Assembly: GCF_030272615.1 (NCBI RefSeq)
Contig: NC_081407.1
Location: forward strand, 436,700,230 to 436,760,229
DNA length: 60,000 bases
Source of the DNA: Cryptomeria japonica
Taxonomy: Eukaryota > Streptophyta > Pinopsida > Cupressales > Cupressaceae
Direction of reading: 5' to 3'
A program made the translations under genes and the position numbers. Positions within the stretch are counted from its first letter, which is position 1, and the number at the start of each line of letters is the position of its first letter. Shown in pieces: positions 1 to 11,999 of this stretch. Under the pieces are notes generated by a model. That model searched no databases. It saw nothing but the letters and a program-made list of their open reading frames with translations, and was not told the origin of the DNA.

Positions 1-954
1 AAATGACTCAAAGAAAGTGTGTTGTTTGATGTAAACAAAATTTTGCATACACTTGAAGACACAAAAGACACAATGTTTTGATGTTTGATCTTTGAATGTT
101 TGAATGTTTAAAAGAAGACAAGCACAATTCTTATGGTTGGCTGGGACAATAGTTGTTGATCCCACATGGGGTTTCCCCCGAGGCTACGCTATTCAAAGCA
201 AATACTTAGATGCTTGACCCCACTAGCTCCAACCTTGGCACTCACTTCTCCAGGGCAGCCAAGCATCAGTCCCCATGAAAACTCCCCGTGGTGAACTTTG
301 TATCTCTACTAGGAACCATATGTGTGTGGGCCGCTCTAGATGTCCGACCTTCTACCCCAACAACTAGAAGGATTTTGGCTTTCTAAAACAAAAAGGTGCT
401 AATAAGGGCATCCGCTCGTATGGCCATACATGCGATACTTTTAGTTCTGCTAATACAAAAGGCTTCCAGCCGATAGGGGTTACGCCCTACTAATGATCAG
501 ATAAATTTGATCAAACAGATTTATGGGGAGACATAGTGTCGTTATGAACTATTCAACACACGTTACCCATGGCTTTCACCATGGATACAATTATTTATAG
601 TGGTTCGGAAGAGGTGGGTTTTCCTCGCTACCACTTGGGTTGTTATCTCCTCACTAGTAGTCCTAATGACCACACGGGGAGACATGCCCTCTAGAGATTA
701 AACAAAAAGAGCCTATTGCTCAAAGACACAAAAGACACTGGTTCAATTTTAGTGCACCAATTGAAGTGTTTGGTAATCTATGAAAACAAGGCACAAAATA
801 AAGATAAAAAACCCTTGCCAAAATTCTGCAACAAATATTTATTAGTAGTTTTGCAATAATACCCCTCCTGCAAGCACACAAGTTAGGTAAATTTTAGATC
901 CAAAAGACTTTGTGAAATAGGGGCCTTCGACAAGACATTTTTTTTGATAGATTC

Positions 955-1850
955 AAAGATCTAATTTTCCATGAGTTATTTTACATCATAAAAAACATAC
1001 CACTTGTAAAATTTCAAGACATTTCCAGAAATGTAATAAAATCCAAAAAAGTTTCTAATTTGCTCCAAAAATTAATTTTTTATAAAAAATCATAAAAAAT
1101 TCATAGAAAATGCAAAATTGATCCAAAAAATCTAATTTTTTTAATGGAAACTCCTGATAGCATTCCAAACTTGCATACAAAAATTCCTACAAAAAATACA
1201 AGCCGTTTGAGATATATGAGCAAAATAATGCAAAACCCTAATGTTTAAAGATCTGATTGTTTAGGAATTATTTTGCATCAAAATTAAAATCACAAAGAAT
1301 AGATCCTATGTATAATTCTGATAGATTTCCAAAAATGTAAGAAAATCCAAAAAAATTCACTCATTTGCTCTCAAAATTAATTTTTTATGAAACTTCATAA
1401 CAAATTCATAGAAAATTCAAATATGCTCCAAAAAATCTGATTTTTTTACTAAGCACCTCAGATAATGTTCTTGACCTACAACAAAAATTTGATGCCAAAA
1501 TTCAAAGCCGTTTATGAGATCTGGTCAAAATAATGAAAAACCCTAATTTTTAAAGATACAATTTTTTAGGAAATATTTTGGAACAAAATTAAAATCACAA
1601 AGAACAAATCCTGTGTATAATTTTGAGATATTTCCAAAAATGTAAGAAAATCCAAAAAATTTGCTCATTTACTCTCAAAATTATTTTTTTATGAAAATTC
1701 ATAAATAATTCATAGAAAATTCAAGTATGCTCCAAAAGATTTTAATTTTTTATTGAAATCTCTTGATAATGTTGTCAACCTTCCAACAAAATTTGGTGCA
1801 AAAATTACAATCGGTTTGTGAAATCGGATCAAATCTCTCCAAGATCTTGA
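955..1850. repeat. Three degenerate tandem repeats of about 300 bp
   Basis: Units begin with AAAGAT at 955, 1247 and 1552. Each runs through the same ordered landmarks: a TTTCCAAAAATGTAAGAAAATCC-like stretch, an ATTCATAGAAAAT stretch, a CTCCAAAAAATCT stretch, and an AAAACCCTAAT junction. Unit lengths are 292, 305 and about 299 bp. The units are clearly diverged and no protein is encoded. They sit in the presumed leader of the left-edge element. Confidence 0.75.
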
Positions 1851-1960
1851 TTTTGTGTCCAAAACTCTAGCTGCACAAGGTTATTCTCCGAATTGTTTTA
1901 CAAAACAACAATATAGGGTTAAAAAAACCTGCAAAAAACATAGATCTAACAAAAATCCAT

Positions 1961-1978
1961 GTCCCATCAGGTGTGCCA
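1961..1978 (-). promoter_or_regulatory. Candidate tRNA primer-binding site
   Basis: Minus-strand TGGCACACCTGATGGGAC lies three bases inside the LTR end at 1982. It starts with TGG, as expected for pairing to a tRNA CCA end. It is not the initiator Met site used by the copia elements in this window. The tRNA was not identified. Confidence 0.4.
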
Positions 1979-1981
1979 AAA

Positions 1982-2758
1982 TGTTTATGGTGAAAATGGA
2001 AACAACAATATTGAAAGACTAAATGAATTCAACCACAAAACCCTAGCCTAAAACAACAAAGATCCACCATAACATATGAAGATTACCTTAGACAATGTAA
2101 ATCAATGAAATCACAAAGATTATCCCATCACATGTCCAATGGGGTTTGGATCTCCATTCTTGCTATCTCCATTGATCTTGCTTGATATATTTGCTCTCAG
2201 ATGTTATGTGTACACAAGAGCTCAACAAAGAACGGAAATGTGGTTGATAGCTAGATCACATATGAAAGTTCGAATGCTAGAATGCTTGAAAGATTGATTA
2301 GGAGATAATTAGGGTTGATAATGAAGGAGAGTATCCTCTTATATCGAAGACACTGTAAGAAATGAAGGGATAAGATTGAGAGGTATAAAAGATAAATGGT
2401 CGGCTAGGATTAGAGGGTGGGTAGAGGAAATAAGAAAATAATGAGAGGGTAGGTAGTGTAGGAATTAAGAGATGAATGACATGTGTCATAGGTAGAAAAG
2501 GTTAATGAATTAATTAAATAAATAAAGATTTATTTAATTAATAGAGGAAGTGAGATCAATTAAATAAATAAAAAGTATTTATTTAATTTAGAAAAGGATA
2601 ACTTAAATAAATAAAAGTATTTATTTAAATGAGAAATAAGGCTAGAAGAGGATAAATGAATTAATTAAAAAAATAAAGATTTATTTAATTAATAGAAGAA
2701 TTAGGCTAAAATAATTAAATAAATAAAGATATAGACTGGACAATTTTAGGTGTCTACA
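1982..2758 (-). repeat. LTR of the left-edge element
   Basis: On the minus strand the block starts TGTAGACACC at 2758 and ends CATAAACA at 1982, about 777 bp. It is AT-rich with several repeated TTAATTAAATAAATAAA patches at 2510-2735. The assignment rests on the TG...CA ends and the adjacent primer-site candidate, because the partner LTR is not in the window. Confidence 0.5.
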
Positions 2759-2839
2759 AAAGGTAGATACTCCTCACGGAAGGTGTTGTGCTATGGATTC
2801 AAGAGAAGTGCCTGTGATAGGAACTATAAAGGCACTACC

Positions 2840-4585
2840 TTACAAACTTTCTATCTCATGCCTTAAAAAGAATTTAACCCATGCCTTATGGGTCTCCTTG
2901 ACTATGTCATTAACCCTACCTAACATACGACTTACTATTCTGTGCTTGCTGTGAAAAATCTTTCTATTTGCAACCTCAAGTATCCTGTACATCTCCTCTG
3001 GAGTAATAGAAACACAAATAGATAACAACTCCCAAATCTTTATATGTCTGTCCTCTTCCATTGTTGATAATCTTCTAGCATCTAATATGTCATATAATTG
3101 TGTCAGTATTTGGTTTTCAATTTCTAACAAGGCTTTCTTATAAATATCCAAATACAACAAAACTAATTCCTCTACTTTTCTCTATTCACCATCATTCAAA
3201 TGCTCATAATAAAATTGCACATTCTTCAACATACCATATTTAGTTATTTCATCAACTAATTCTGCACAACTCTTGGGTGGAATAATAGTTACATTACCAA
3301 ATACAAGTGCAAGATCGGTGTCATCCTTCTTCTTTCTTCTTCAAGTGCCGGATGGGGCTGAAGGTGTTTCTTTTGGTGCTCTTTTCTGTGCCAGTACCCT
3401 GATAGTAACTTTCCTAACTGATTGCTTCTTTGCTTCTACCTTAGTCTCTCCAGTTTTCTTCCTTAATACCCTCTTGAATGCTAAGGGTGTGTCATCATCT
3501 GATCCAAATTCTACTGTAATTGGCTCAATGATTATTTCTGGCTCTTTCATTTTTCTCCTTTTCTCCAAAACAACATCAATTAATGCCTTGATGTCCTGTG
3601 AAACCTATTCCACAAAATTTCTTGCCTTGCCCTAATGCTTCTCCCTCTTCTTTTGGTTGAACCCAGTTTCAACCTCTTGCTTTTTCTGCTTAGCAGTACC
3701 AAAGGTTTTTACAATTTCATCAATAGGTGCATCAATTAGCAATTGTGCATAAGCATCTAGAATCTGAGCATCAACTTCATAACCCATTTCCTCAATCCAA
3801 ATCTTCCGGGGCTTTACAACTTCCATCAAAGTTTCATCTTTCTTAACCATGAATCATATCTCAGTTGAGTACTTCTCAACAATGTGCTTTGGAACCCTCT
3901 TCCTAGAATTCATAGCCTTCTGAAATGCTAAAAAGTAACCCCACACTTTTTTATCTCTCTGACTACCCAATGTAGCAATTGATTGTTTTAGTTGCCTCCC
4001 TACCGGGATATCGAATGCCCATTGTCTCTTCCCAAAACTAGAAGTCTCATTAATGAAAAACAACAGTAATCAAACAATTAGGTTTCCATACCGAAAAGTT
4101 CATTTCTTCTCTCCTTTGATCTTTCCTAGGTTAATCAACAATTCATCCAACATCCAACCACATAGATCTAACTTCTCATTTTCCCTCATTATTTTATGAG
4201 CTGCATAAATATAGGAGCTAAAAACAAAATTCATTCGGTTTGATTGAGTTACCTTGTAACCAATGACCATGCTTCTGAATCTGATATCTTTGTCGGTGAT
4301 AGTGATAATCCTCTTTGATCGCTTGTCCAATGTTGCACTGGTGATCTTGTTGACCTGATCATTAAAAACCTTCTTCTCAGGACGTTGTCCAACCTGCGGT
4401 AAACTGGTGATGGCCTTGATAGCCTCCTTCAAAATCTTATACGGTCTTTCTAACCAGATAAATTCTCCATGCACTCTACTCAAAACATATCTGACAATCT
4501 CATCTTCAAATTCCAGAATATCTAAAATGCCGATAAACCCTAGATCCTCAATATGCTGGTACTCAGGCTTAATCTTTTTAGAATC
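2840..4585 (-). pseudogene. Element C ORF2, main part (unknown protein, broken)
   Basis: One reading frame runs from 4580 to 2840 with no frameshift. In-frame stops occur near 4100, 3854, 3632, 3607, 3341 and 3185. Recognisable stretches include IEDLGFIGILDILEFEDEIV, an aromatic-rich WLERPYKILKEAIKAITSL, and later charged segments (EKRRKMKEPEIIIEPITVEF, RKKTGETKVEAKK). A helical tail ends HEIESL at 2840. Some segments recall plant-transposon-associated proteins, but I do not recognise a family. The N-terminal 85 codons lie on the far side of element B at 11746-11999. Total length would be about 660 codons. I infer a real protein from frame preservation and ordinary amino-acid composition. Confidence 0.6.
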
Positions 4586-5873
4586 TGTTAGGATAACCAG
4601 TGAACAACTGAGAGGGGGGGGGGGGTGAATCAATTGTTAACAGATTATAAGTTTTAATCCACAATACAACCTTAAACAAATCAAGTACTGGTAAAGCATA
4701 TACAGATGCCGGTAGGAACAAATACTGGTAAACAATACAACTTAACAATTAACCAGATAATCAATGGAAAACAACCATACCACATAACACCATGATTTGT
4801 ACATGGAAAACTCAGAAAGGGAAAAACCACGATGGGAAGCCTATCCACAGTCAGATGATACTTATGTAGAAAGTATTTGTTACAATGAGGAACCTGCACT
4901 TGCAGGAAGGCACACTGCCTAGAGTGTACTGCTCATTACAAAAGAGTGTCATTGACTACAGAGAGGCTACAACCATCTCAAGATAAATGGACAACAATGC
5001 AATAGAGTGAACTACTAGAAATAGCATCTACCATGCCTAATTATAGTCCTGGTTAAGCTCAGTGCCAGAGGACTAAATCTTCTTTTGAATCCAATTCGAT
5101 CACCAATGATCGACCAACATCTATGCCTGAATGATATTACAATATTCACACATTACATTCCTTGACCATGACCTTTCCAATAACCATGATACTTTACAAA
5201 GAGTTTCTACCTCTTATTTATACAAACCCTAAGGCCTAAACCAATAAGGTCGGCCACCTAAAATATATTACAATAAGATCCTTACATAATTCAATATTTC
5301 AATGATATGCCATGTTGGCTTAAGACCAAAACAACAACAACATATCCGTAGATCCTCTCGAAACATCCTGGTAATGTGTAGAGTACACGTTAGCATGATA
5401 TCGGTCCATAACCTAGATAGGTACCAGACCTATTCTGGGTCCACCACGCCAAAGAAATGTCTTCAAGCAGTTGAAGCACGATCAAATAACATCTTCAACA
5501 TCTTGAAATCCATGAAGAAGTTGCACCAACACCAACTATGCATCCTGTCACAATTTCTCAATGAAAACTCTATTGGTAAAGCTTTAAACCAGTGCCGATA
5601 AGGGTTTAGCAGAGTGTATGATAGCATCCGATTACCAAGCCAATACCGACTAACCAAAACATGCTCATGGAGCATATAACACATGGAATCAAATATACTT
5701 CACTAATCCAAACATGCCTGAAGTGTCCAACATATAGTCTCTCCTGCTGGTAACACTATATCTTCTACCGGTAACCAAAACTTGTCTTCCGGTAACCAAT
5801 CATAACAACTAGTGTTGACATCAATGACAAAACATCAATGAAACATATAATCAATTCATCCATAATGCCAACA
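4586..5873 (-). repeat. Element B 3' LTR
   Basis: The block starts TGTTAGGATAACC and ends ATGCCAACA on the plus strand, about 1288 bp. It pairs with 10464-11745. It contains a long G-run followed by GTGAATCA near 4610, GGGAAAAACCACGATGGG near 4818, and minus-strand TATAAATA at 5215-5222 beside AAACCCTAA at 5224-5232. Confidence 0.88.
5215..5222 (-). promoter_or_regulatory. TATA box candidate in element B 3' LTR
   Basis: Minus-strand TATAAATA occupies the same place in the partner LTR (11089-11096). It would drive leftward transcription. An AAACCCTAA motif lies immediately upstream on the minus strand. Confidence 0.45.
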
Positions 5874-6105
5874 ATCTCCCCCTTTAGCATTGATGGCAAC
5901 ACTAGATGTGAAAAACATCTAAGTACCAATAAATGCCAAACAAGTCTCCCCCTGTGGAAGACAACCAACAATCAATAGCTATCCCCCTGTGAATGATATC
6001 TCTATAAGGTTTTGAATGATTTTTCACATTACTATCACTCCCCCTTTGACATCAATGACAAAAATCTGACAAAAATATCAAAGCAATGATATAAACCTTT
6101 GAATC
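5874..6105 (-). other. Element B tail between RNase H and 3' LTR, with repeated polypurine tracts
   Basis: No ORF of note. Minus-strand AAAGGGGGAGA (5875-5885) abuts the LTR and is the likely plus-strand DNA primer. Similar GGGGG-containing tracts near 5945, 5981, 6039 and 6119 repeat the pattern. There is no envelope-like ORF. Confidence 0.6.
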
Positions 6106-6640
6106 TCAAAGATGACTACTCCCCCTGAGTAGTAGCACCACTCGGAATGAATAGTGTCTCTGATAATACATGTTAGACTGATGACAAACTTCATCAATCA
6201 AGTCTGTGCCAGAGGGGAAAAAAACCCCTAACCCGTCTCTCAAATACTCAAATGATTCCTTAGGTAGCGGTTTAGTGAATATGTATGCGATCTGTTCTTT
6301 AGTGTTCACATAAACCAATCTGACTTCCTTTGCTTCAACCTTGTCCTTCGGAAAGTTATACTTTATTAAAATATACTTAGGCTTAGAGTGAAATACCAAA
6401 TTCTGAGACATGTCAATAGTTGCAGAGTTATCACAATAGATAACTACCTGTTCACTACAATTTACCTTGATATCCTTCAACATTTGCTTCATCCACAAGA
6501 CTTGAGTGCAATTAGTTGTTGCTGCAACATACTCAGCTTCTGCAGTAGATAAAGAAATGCAAAAGAAATGCATGACTATTTTTTGCTGATCCATGAAACC
6601 AGTTTCTTTCAAAGAAAGAAAGCTCCACCAAAAGTTCTCT
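6106..6640 (-). pseudogene. Element B RNase H domain (C-terminal end of pol)
   Basis: The copia RNase H signature STAEAEYVAA appears near 6530, followed by a CTQVLWMKQML segment, YCDNSA near 6435, and the typical C-terminal motif IFTKPLPKESFEYLRDGLGV near 6235. The frame differs from the RT upstream, so a frameshift lies near 6640. The segment just upstream of the STAEAEYVAA motif, where the relatives here have a GAFFLGGRLVSW-type stretch, is garbled by that shift. Confidence 0.8.
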
Positions 6641-7781
6641 TCCTGTCATCAATATCACTTGCCCAATCTGAGTCAGTATACGTACATAAAGTGAAATCAT
6701 CATTTATGGAATACCATAAACCATATTTTGTTGTTCCTTGCAAATATCAGAATATCCTCTTTACTACACATTCATGATTTTCTTTAGGATTACTTTGATA
6801 TCTTAAAACAATACTTACTACATTCATAATATCATGTCTATTCCGAGTTAGATATAAAAGACCACCAATCATAGACTTATACCTTGTTGGATTTACCAGT
6901 GTAGAAGTATCCTTGATAGATAATTTCTCACTTGTAGCCATAGGAGTACTTACTGGTTTGGAATTCTCCATACCAAAATTCTTCAACAGTTTCCTCAGAT
7001 ACTTAGTTTGACAGATAAAAATGCTTTTGTCAGTTTGAGTAATTTGCAAACCTAAGAAAAATTTCATCTCACCAATCATGGACATTTCAAATTCATTCTT
7101 CATGTTGTTAGCAAATTCCATGCACAGTTTATCTTCTCCTACAAAAATGATATCATCAACAAAAACTTCAATAATTAGAATATCATTATCAATGATCTTA
7201 TAATATAGATTACTATCAGCACTGCCTTTAGTAAAACCAAGCTTCAAAAGATATTTATCCAACCTTGCATACCACGCTCTAGGAGCCCGTTTCAAACCAT
7301 ATAAAGCTTTCTTCAATCTGCAAACCATATCTTTATCATCTGTCAATGAAAATCTATCAGGTTTCTCAATCTAAACTTCTTCCTCAAGCTCACCATTCAA
7401 AAATGTACATTTAACATCCATTTGATAAACCTTATAGTTCTTATAAGCTGCATTGGCAAGAAATAGTCTAACAACTTTAATTCTAGCTACAGGTACAAAT
7501 GTCTCACCATAATCAATTCCTTCCATTTGAGAATATCCTTTACAAACCAATCTATCATTGTTTCTTATAACTCAACCATCCTCATTCAGTTTATTTCTAA
7601 AAACCCATTTAGTTCCAATAACATTCTTATTTTTAGGCCGGGAAACTAAATACCAAGTTTCATTCTTTTCTATTTGATCTAATTCATCTTCCATAGCCTT
7701 CAACCAATGTTTATCCTTACAAGCTTCAATAATAGTTGCCAGTTCAACTTGAGAAATAAGACATACATCTTCATTTGTCAA
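6641..7781 (-). pseudogene. Element B reverse transcriptase
   Basis: Starting at [18 protein letters not shown] (near 7710), the frame covers a copia-type RVT_2 domain: [33 protein letters not shown], and the catalytic VFVDDIIF near 7150. FFLGLQI and PVSTPMA follow. Stops interrupt the frame near 7572, 7371 and 6747. The frame here is shifted from the integrase frame, with the break between 7782 and 7877. The protein would copy element RNA into DNA in particles, but this copy cannot. Confidence 0.85.
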
Positions 7782-7876
7782 TTTTATTCTCCCTTTTTTC
7801 TATCTCCAATAATTTGATCTTCAGAATGATTTAATCTTACATACCTAGGTGTCTTTTGAACTTCATGTTCACTTCT

Positions 7877-8752
7877 CTAATCATCAGTCACAGTTGAATT
7901 TTTTGATTGTACCGATGTAACTATCTCAACTTGCTGTACTGGTTGAGGCATTGCTGGTTCAATTATGATCATTTCCACTACCGGTTCCTTGTCATATGAT
8001 ATAGAATGATTTCTATAATGTTCATCCACTTTCACATTAGCACTCTCCACAATTTTTTGCAATCTTTTGTTATAACATCTATATGCTTTGCTCTGAATTG
8101 AATAACCATGAAATATCCCTTCATCACATCTAGGATCAAAATTTCCAATTGAATCATCCCTTTTGATATAGTATTTACTTCCAAATTTTTTGAAATACTT
8201 AACAGTAGGTGTATGTCCAAACCATAGTTCATAAGGGGTCTTACCGGTTTCACCTTTGATGTGAACTCTGTTGAATGTGTAGATTGTTGTACTCACTGCT
8301 TCTCTCCAGTAGATATGAGGCAATTTGGCTTCCATCATCATAAATCTAGCTACATCCAAAATGTTTCTATTCTTTCTTTCAACTACTCCATTTTGTTGAG
8401 GAGTCCTAGGTGTAGATAGTTGTCTCTTGATTCCATTTGTCTCACAATAACTGTTAATTTCATGAGAAGTGAACTTGCCACCATGATCTGATCTTAGACA
8501 TTTGATTTTCAATCCAGTTTCAGTTTCAACCTTCACTTTAAAGATCTTGAATTTCTTAAAAGCTTCAAACTTCTCCCTTACAAAAGTCACCCACATCATT
8601 CTAGAATAGTCATCAATAATCAACATGAAATACCTATCACGTTGAAAGCTTCTAGTCCTTGCTGGACCACATAAGTCAGTGTGAATTAAATCAAGTACAT
8701 CATTAGATTTATCATGTATGCTCTTAAAAGAACTTCTGACTTGCTTACCCAA
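7877..8752 (-). pseudogene. Element B integrase core
   Basis: The segment has LDLIHTDLCGP (first catalytic Asp), RSDHGGKF (second Asp) and QNGVVERKNR (Glu), the copia integrase D,D,E set. A linker with REAVSTTIYTFNRV and KTPYELWFG follows. The upstream His/Cys zinc module (HKRLCHV...CKEC) is at the end of the preceding gag-protease frame, separated by a single TAA at 8753-8755 where a Gln is usual. The frame ends at a TAG at 7877. Confidence 0.85.
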
Positions 8753-10405
8753 TTAACATTCCTTACATACTAGATTATGAGGCTTCATAATCTTAGGTAT
8801 ATCTCTAACTACCTTAGTTGAACTGATCTTAACAATACAATCAAAATCTACATGACACAACCTCTTATGCCATAGCCAAATCTCATCAATATGAGCAATC
8901 AAACATGTCTTATTACCAGTGTTCAAGTGAAAGATATTACTTCTTGTCTGAATACCAGTTGCAATCTCCAAACCAGTTTTGTTAATGATTTTGCATTTTC
9001 TATCTTTAAATTGAAGTTGAAAACCCTTATCAACCAATTGACCAACACTTAAAAGATTATTCCTTAAACCTTCTACATAATAGACATTATCAGTGTTATG
9101 CTTGCCATCCAAAGAAATAATACCTCTACCTTTGATCATACATGCCTTGTCATCTCCAAATCTGACTTGACCGCCATTGTATTCTTGCAGGGATAGAAAT
9201 TTCCCTTTATCTCTAGTCATATGATTTGAGCATCCACTATCAATTACCCATTCATCCTTATCTTCAACTTTTGTTGCTAGGGCTTTTTCTTCATTCTTGA
9301 TAGTCAGTTTTGTTTCATCTTCCTTCAAAGCATAGAACACCCATTCTTTTCCATTTCCAGATCCACTAGCAGAGTCTTTTGCTGGTTCATCTCTAGAGTC
9401 ATCAGTTACTCCTTCCTCATCTTCTACGTAGCATTGTTTACTCTTCTTGAATCTATATCTGTTCTGGTTAGGCTTAAAAGATTTCTTAACTCTTTCCTCA
9501 AACCTTGCATTCCTTTCAGGACATCTAGATGCAAAATGACCAATCTTATTACATGCAAAACATTTAAAAGGTGTTTTTCCTTCATACTTACTTCCATTTG
9601 GTCCTTTAGGTACTCTTCTAGCAAATAAGGCTTCAAGTTTCTCATGTTCTTCATCTTCTTTCTTCATGTCTTCCAATTCTTTTTCATATAGGGCTTTCCA
9701 ATCACTTTTGCCGGTAGATGTTGATGATGATGCATGAAAAATAGGTTCAAACTTTACAGCTCCAGAAGATCCAAATTCTTCAAGCTCAAAAGTAGATAAT
9801 TTCCCAATCAGAATGTCTCTGTTAATTGAAGTGTTTGCCATTGTTCTTAACTCATTAATTACAATTGCCTTCATCTTGTAAGTTGGTGGAAGGGCTCTCA
9901 ATACTTTGGAAACTGTTTCATCTTCACTTAGAAATCCTCCACAACATTGAATTCCCATAACAATCTCATTTACTCTTTCCATAAACACAACAATTTTTTC
10001 ATTATCTTCCATTTTCAAGTTTTCATATCTTACCCAGTAACCATCAAGTTTAACAATTTTGACAGTAGGGTCACCTTCATTCAGAGTTTGCAATTTGTCC
10101 CACATAACCTTAGCTGATGATTTGTCACTCAATCCCATATTTTGCTAATCAGTGAGTGCACACAAGAGGGCTTCTCTAGCTCTACAATCATTTTCAATAT
10201 TATTATCTAGGTCTGCAGGAGTAGGATTTCCAGATGTTGGATCATAAGGTGTGTATCCTTTCTCAGTGATCTCTCAAATATCCTTGCCAAGACATCTAAG
10301 ATGAGTCTCCATTCAAATTTTCCATATCCCATAATTTATTCCATCAAGCTTAGGGATTTATCTTCTGAAAATAGTTGCCAGTGGATTAGAAGTGTTAGTT
10401 GCCAT
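8753..10405 (-). pseudogene. Element B gag and protease
   Basis: I take the start as the ATG at 10405-10403, 44 bases from the primer site. It gives a normal copia gag opening, but four in-frame stops (10360, 10315, 10276, 10147) interrupt the first 90 codons. From 10138 the frame is open: a copia gag fold (WVRYENLKMEDNEKIVVFM), an intact CCHC knuckle CFACNKIGHFASRC near 9560, and a protease active site WVIDSGCSNHM near 9240. Gag would form the particle shell and protease would mature the polyprotein. The frame runs into the integrase zinc module before stopping at 8753. Confidence 0.85.
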
Positions 10406-10448
10406 AGGATTTACCTCAAACACTTAAGCTTCTACAAAAGAGGACCAA

Positions 10449-10461
10449 AGCTCTGATACAA
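10449..10461 (-). promoter_or_regulatory. Element B primer-binding site
   Basis: Minus-strand TGTATCAGAGC next to the 5' LTR end (10464) differs by one base from the plant copia initiator-Met site TGGTATCAGAGC. Confidence 0.7.
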
Positions 10462-10463
10462 AT

Positions 10464-11745
10464 TGTTAGGATAACCGGTGAACAATGGAGAGGGGGAGCT
10501 GAATCACTTGTTAACAGATTATAACTTTTAATCCACAATACAACCTTAAACAAATCAAGTACCGATAAAGCATATACAGATACTGGTAGGAATAGATATC
10601 GATAAACAATATAAATTAACAATTAACCAGATAATCAATGCAAAACAACCATACCACATAACACCATGATTTATACATGGAAAACCCGAAAAGAGAAAAA
10701 CCACGGTGGTAAGCCTACCCACAGTTAGATGATACTTCTGCAAAAAGTATGTGTTACAATGAGGGGCCTGCACTTGCAGGAAGGCACACTGCCTAGAGTG
10801 TACTACTCATTACAAAAGAGTCTCACTGACTACATAGAGGCTACAACCATCTCAAGATAAATGGACCACAAGCCAATAGAGTGAATTGCTAGAAATAACA
10901 TCTACCATGCCTGATTACAGTCTCGGTTAAGCTCAATGTCGAAGGACTAAATCCTCTTCTGAATCCAATTTGATCACCAATGATCGACCAACATCTATGT
11001 CTGAATGATATTATAATATTTGCACATTAAATTCCTTGACCATGACCTTTCCAATAACCATGATACTTTACAAAGAGTTTCTACATCTTATTTATACAAA
11101 CCCTAAGGCCTAAACCCATTAGGTCAACCACCTAAAAGATATTACAATAAGATCGTACATAATTCTATATTACAATGATATGCAAGGTCGGCTTAAGACC
11201 AAAACAACAACAACAGATTCGTAAATTCTCTCTAAACATCCCGATAACATGTAGAGTACACGTTAGCATGATATCTATCCATAACCTAGATAGGTACTAG
11301 ACCTATTCTGGGTCCACCACGCCAAAGCAATGTCTTCAAGCAGTTGAAGCCCGATCAAACAACATCTTTAGCATCCTGAAATCCATGAAGAAGCTGCACC
11401 AACACCAACTATGCATCTTGTCACAATTTCTCAATGAAAGCTCTGCTGGTAAAGCCTTAAACCAGTGTTGGTAAGGGTTTACCAGAGTGTATGATAGCAT
11501 CCGATTACCAAGCCAATACCAATTGACCAAAACATAGTCAAAGAGCATATAACACATGAAATCAAATATACTTCATTGATCCAAACATGTCAAAAGTGTC
11601 CAATAGATAGTCTCTTCTGCCGATACACTAGATCTTCTACTGGTAACCAAAACTTGTTTGCCAGTAACCAACCATAACAACTAGTGTTGACATCAATGAC
11701 AAAACATCAATGCAACACATAATCAATTTATCCACAATGCCAACA
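10464..11745 (-). repeat. Element B 5' LTR
   Basis: Starts TGTTAGGATAACCGG and ends ATGCCAACA, about 1282 bp, partner of 4586-5873. The minus-strand TATAAATA is at 11089-11096 with AAACCCTAA at 11098-11106. The G-run seen in the partner is degraded here to GGAGAGGGGGAGCTGAATCA. Confidence 0.88.
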
Positions 11746-11999
11746 AAATATTCCATTAACTCACTCATGTACATGCTCTTAATATCACTCATTCATAAAT
11801 CCTCAATATAACAGTGAATGTAATCTCTGACATCTTCAACATACATGACTCCTGTTGGGACACAGGAAAATGCACCAACCGAATCATCCAGGGTAGCAAT
11901 ATGCGGATATCACTTGAAAATAGGCTTAAGATGGTCGTTGAACTCAACAATAGTAGGATTTGCAATAAACATAGGTACATATGATGATTCCACATCCAT
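11746..11999 (-). pseudogene. Element C ORF2, N-terminal part
   Basis: The ATG at 11999-11997 opens MDVESSYVPMFIANPTIVEF. The frame continues to the element B boundary with two TGA stops (after HLKPIFK and after HCYIEDL). If one 5-bp target copy is discounted, the frame passes straight into the 4580-2840 segment. The ATG is preceded by a leader-like stretch rather than by coding sequence. No family recognised. Confidence 0.6.

Larger units (their letters stand above)
1..2758 (-). mobile_element. 5' end of a minus-strand LTR retrotransposon, cut by the window edge
   Basis: An LTR-like block at 1982-2758 starts TG and ends CA. On the minus strand it is followed at once by a primer-site-like sequence, so it reads as the 5' LTR of an element transcribed leftwards. 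Positions 1-1981 would be its untranslated leader. They are AT-rich, carry three tandem repeats of about 300 bp, and show no long ORF. The partner LTR and the coding region lie outside the window, so superfamily is not settled; a Ty3/gypsy origin is a guess from the non-Met primer site. It appears to have inserted into or beside the 3' end of element C. Confidence 0.55.
4586..11745 (-). mobile_element. Element B: Ty1/copia (Sirevirus-like) retrotransposon
   Basis: LTRs are at 4586-5873 (3') and 10464-11745 (5'); internal genes read leftwards as gag, protease, integrase, RT, RNase H. A primer site with TATCAGAGC is at 10449-10461. Purine tracts next to the 3' LTR are at 5875-5885, with further ones near 5945, 5981, 6039 and 6119 (minus-strand GGGGGA type). 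Multiple tracts are a known Sirevirus trait. The flanking 5-mers are GAATC and AAATA, matching at three of five positions. The LTRs differ visibly, so the insertion is old. It interrupts ORF2 of element C. Confidence 0.88.

Noticed and set aside
1982-2758. Reading this block as the 3' LTR of a plus-strand element
   Set aside because: No purine tract precedes it on the plus strand, while a TGG-starting primer-site candidate adjoins it on the minus strand.
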